Assembly (NCBI GenBank): GCA_913064755.1 | Contig: CAJYBQ010000210.1 | Location: 1-6,336 of the forward strand | Source: an uncultured Alphaproteobacteria bacterium | Lineage (GTDB): Bacteria > Pseudomonadota > Alphaproteobacteria > Minwuiales > Minwuiaceae | Reading direction: 5' to 3' | Length of the DNA stretch: 6,336 nt | In this document: one piece after another, positions 6,066 through 6,336 of the stretch | How positions within the stretch are numbered: position 1 is the first letter of the stretch | How the letters are laid out: the number at the start of each line of letters is the position of its first letter | The notes under the pieces: generated by a model | The model's input: only the letters and a program-made list of their open reading frames with translations | The model's database searches: none | Told to the model about the DNA's origin: nothing | Position numbers and translations under genes: made by a program

Positions 6066-6336
6066 CTAACCGCTTGTCTGACCGGATTCGGCGATCCGTT
6101 GCGCGATCTGGCCCATGAAGCCGGTCAGTTCACCGATCATGTAGGGGGCCAGCGCGATGATGGCGAGGAAGATGGAAATGATCTTCGGCACGAATGCCAG
6201 GGTCATTTCCTGCATCTGTGTCAGGGCCTGGAACAGCGACACGATCAGCCCGACGCTGAGGGCGATGAACATGATCGGCGCGGCGGTCTTCAACAGCACC
6301 CAGATGGCACTGCGTCCGATATCGACGACTTCGACG
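6066..6336 (-). CDS. fliQ: Flagellar export-gate protein FliQ, start cut by the window edge
   Basis: FliQ is a small two-helix membrane protein of the FliPQR export gate. The frame is open from the window edge to TAG (6068-6066) and gives 89 residues beginning VEVVDIGRSAIW, then VLLKTAAPIMF and QALTQMQEMTLAFVPKI, which match the FliQ signature. Family members are about 88-93 aa, so only a few residues, including the start codon, are missing. The GTG at 6299 is an internal Val codon, not the start. Two membrane segments are visible, at about residues 20-40 and 51-70 of the readable part. It leads the fliQ-fliR-flhB-cckA run. Confidence 0.94.
   Translation of the reverse strand, partial: VEVVDIGRSAIWVLLKTAAPIMFIALSVGLIVSLFQALTQMQEMTLAFVPKIISIFLAIIALAPYMIGELTGFMGQIAQRIAESGQTSG

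Noticed and set aside
6297..6299. GTG as the fliQ start
   Set aside because: The frame is open upstream and encodes the conserved FliQ N-terminus DIGRSAIW, so this GTG is an internal Val codon.
4183..6336. Injectisome-type secretion genes (SctS, SctT, SctU) instead of flagellar genes
   Set aside because: The N-terminal and linker motifs, the fliQ-fliR-flhB order and the linked cckA fit the flagellar set; no injectisome-specific gene is present.

Overview
The window looks like chromosomal core sequence from a GC-rich alphaproteobacterium, probably Rhodospirillales-like; this placement is from protein character only. Six genes are recognisable, all on the minus strand and packed almost without gaps. 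Reading in the direction of transcription (right to left) they are fliQ (cut by the window edge), fliR, flhB, cckA, recA and cobQ. A CckA-type hybrid histidine kinase, alphaproteobacterial in character, directly behind flagellar export genes is the strongest taxonomic clue.

Region 4183-6336 is the flagellar export-gate block: fliQ and fliR are 5 nt apart, fliR and flhB 9 nt apart. flhB runs into cckA through a TTGA stop/start overlap, so the kinase that controls the CtrA phosphorelay appears translationally coupled to flagellar assembly genes. In well-studied relatives CtrA drives early flagellar transcription, so the layout makes functional sense.

Region 2111-2302 (192 nt) is the only real intergenic space. 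It holds an AT-rich stretch, several inverted repeats, a plausible recA promoter and two degenerate matches to the alphaproteobacterial LexA operator. recA (368 aa) follows, and 24 nt after it comes cobQ, the amidotransferase-dependent cobyric acid synthase of the B12 pathway.

Most of the window is ordinary core genome. I see no mobile element, CRISPR, tRNA or rRNA. The points deserving a second look are: (1) the cobQ start codon lies in the 6-nt loop of a perfect 13-bp inverted repeat that also holds a 4-codon mini-ORF; (2) cobQ is interrupted by an in-frame TAG just before a conserved motif, with other conserved residues altered in the last 85 bases of the window; (3) CckA carries Asp in place of a near-invariant Gly in its ATP-binding G2 box; (4) RecA carries His in place of the usual Asn next to the L2 loop. 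Points 2 and 3 could be sequence errors and should be checked as such first.
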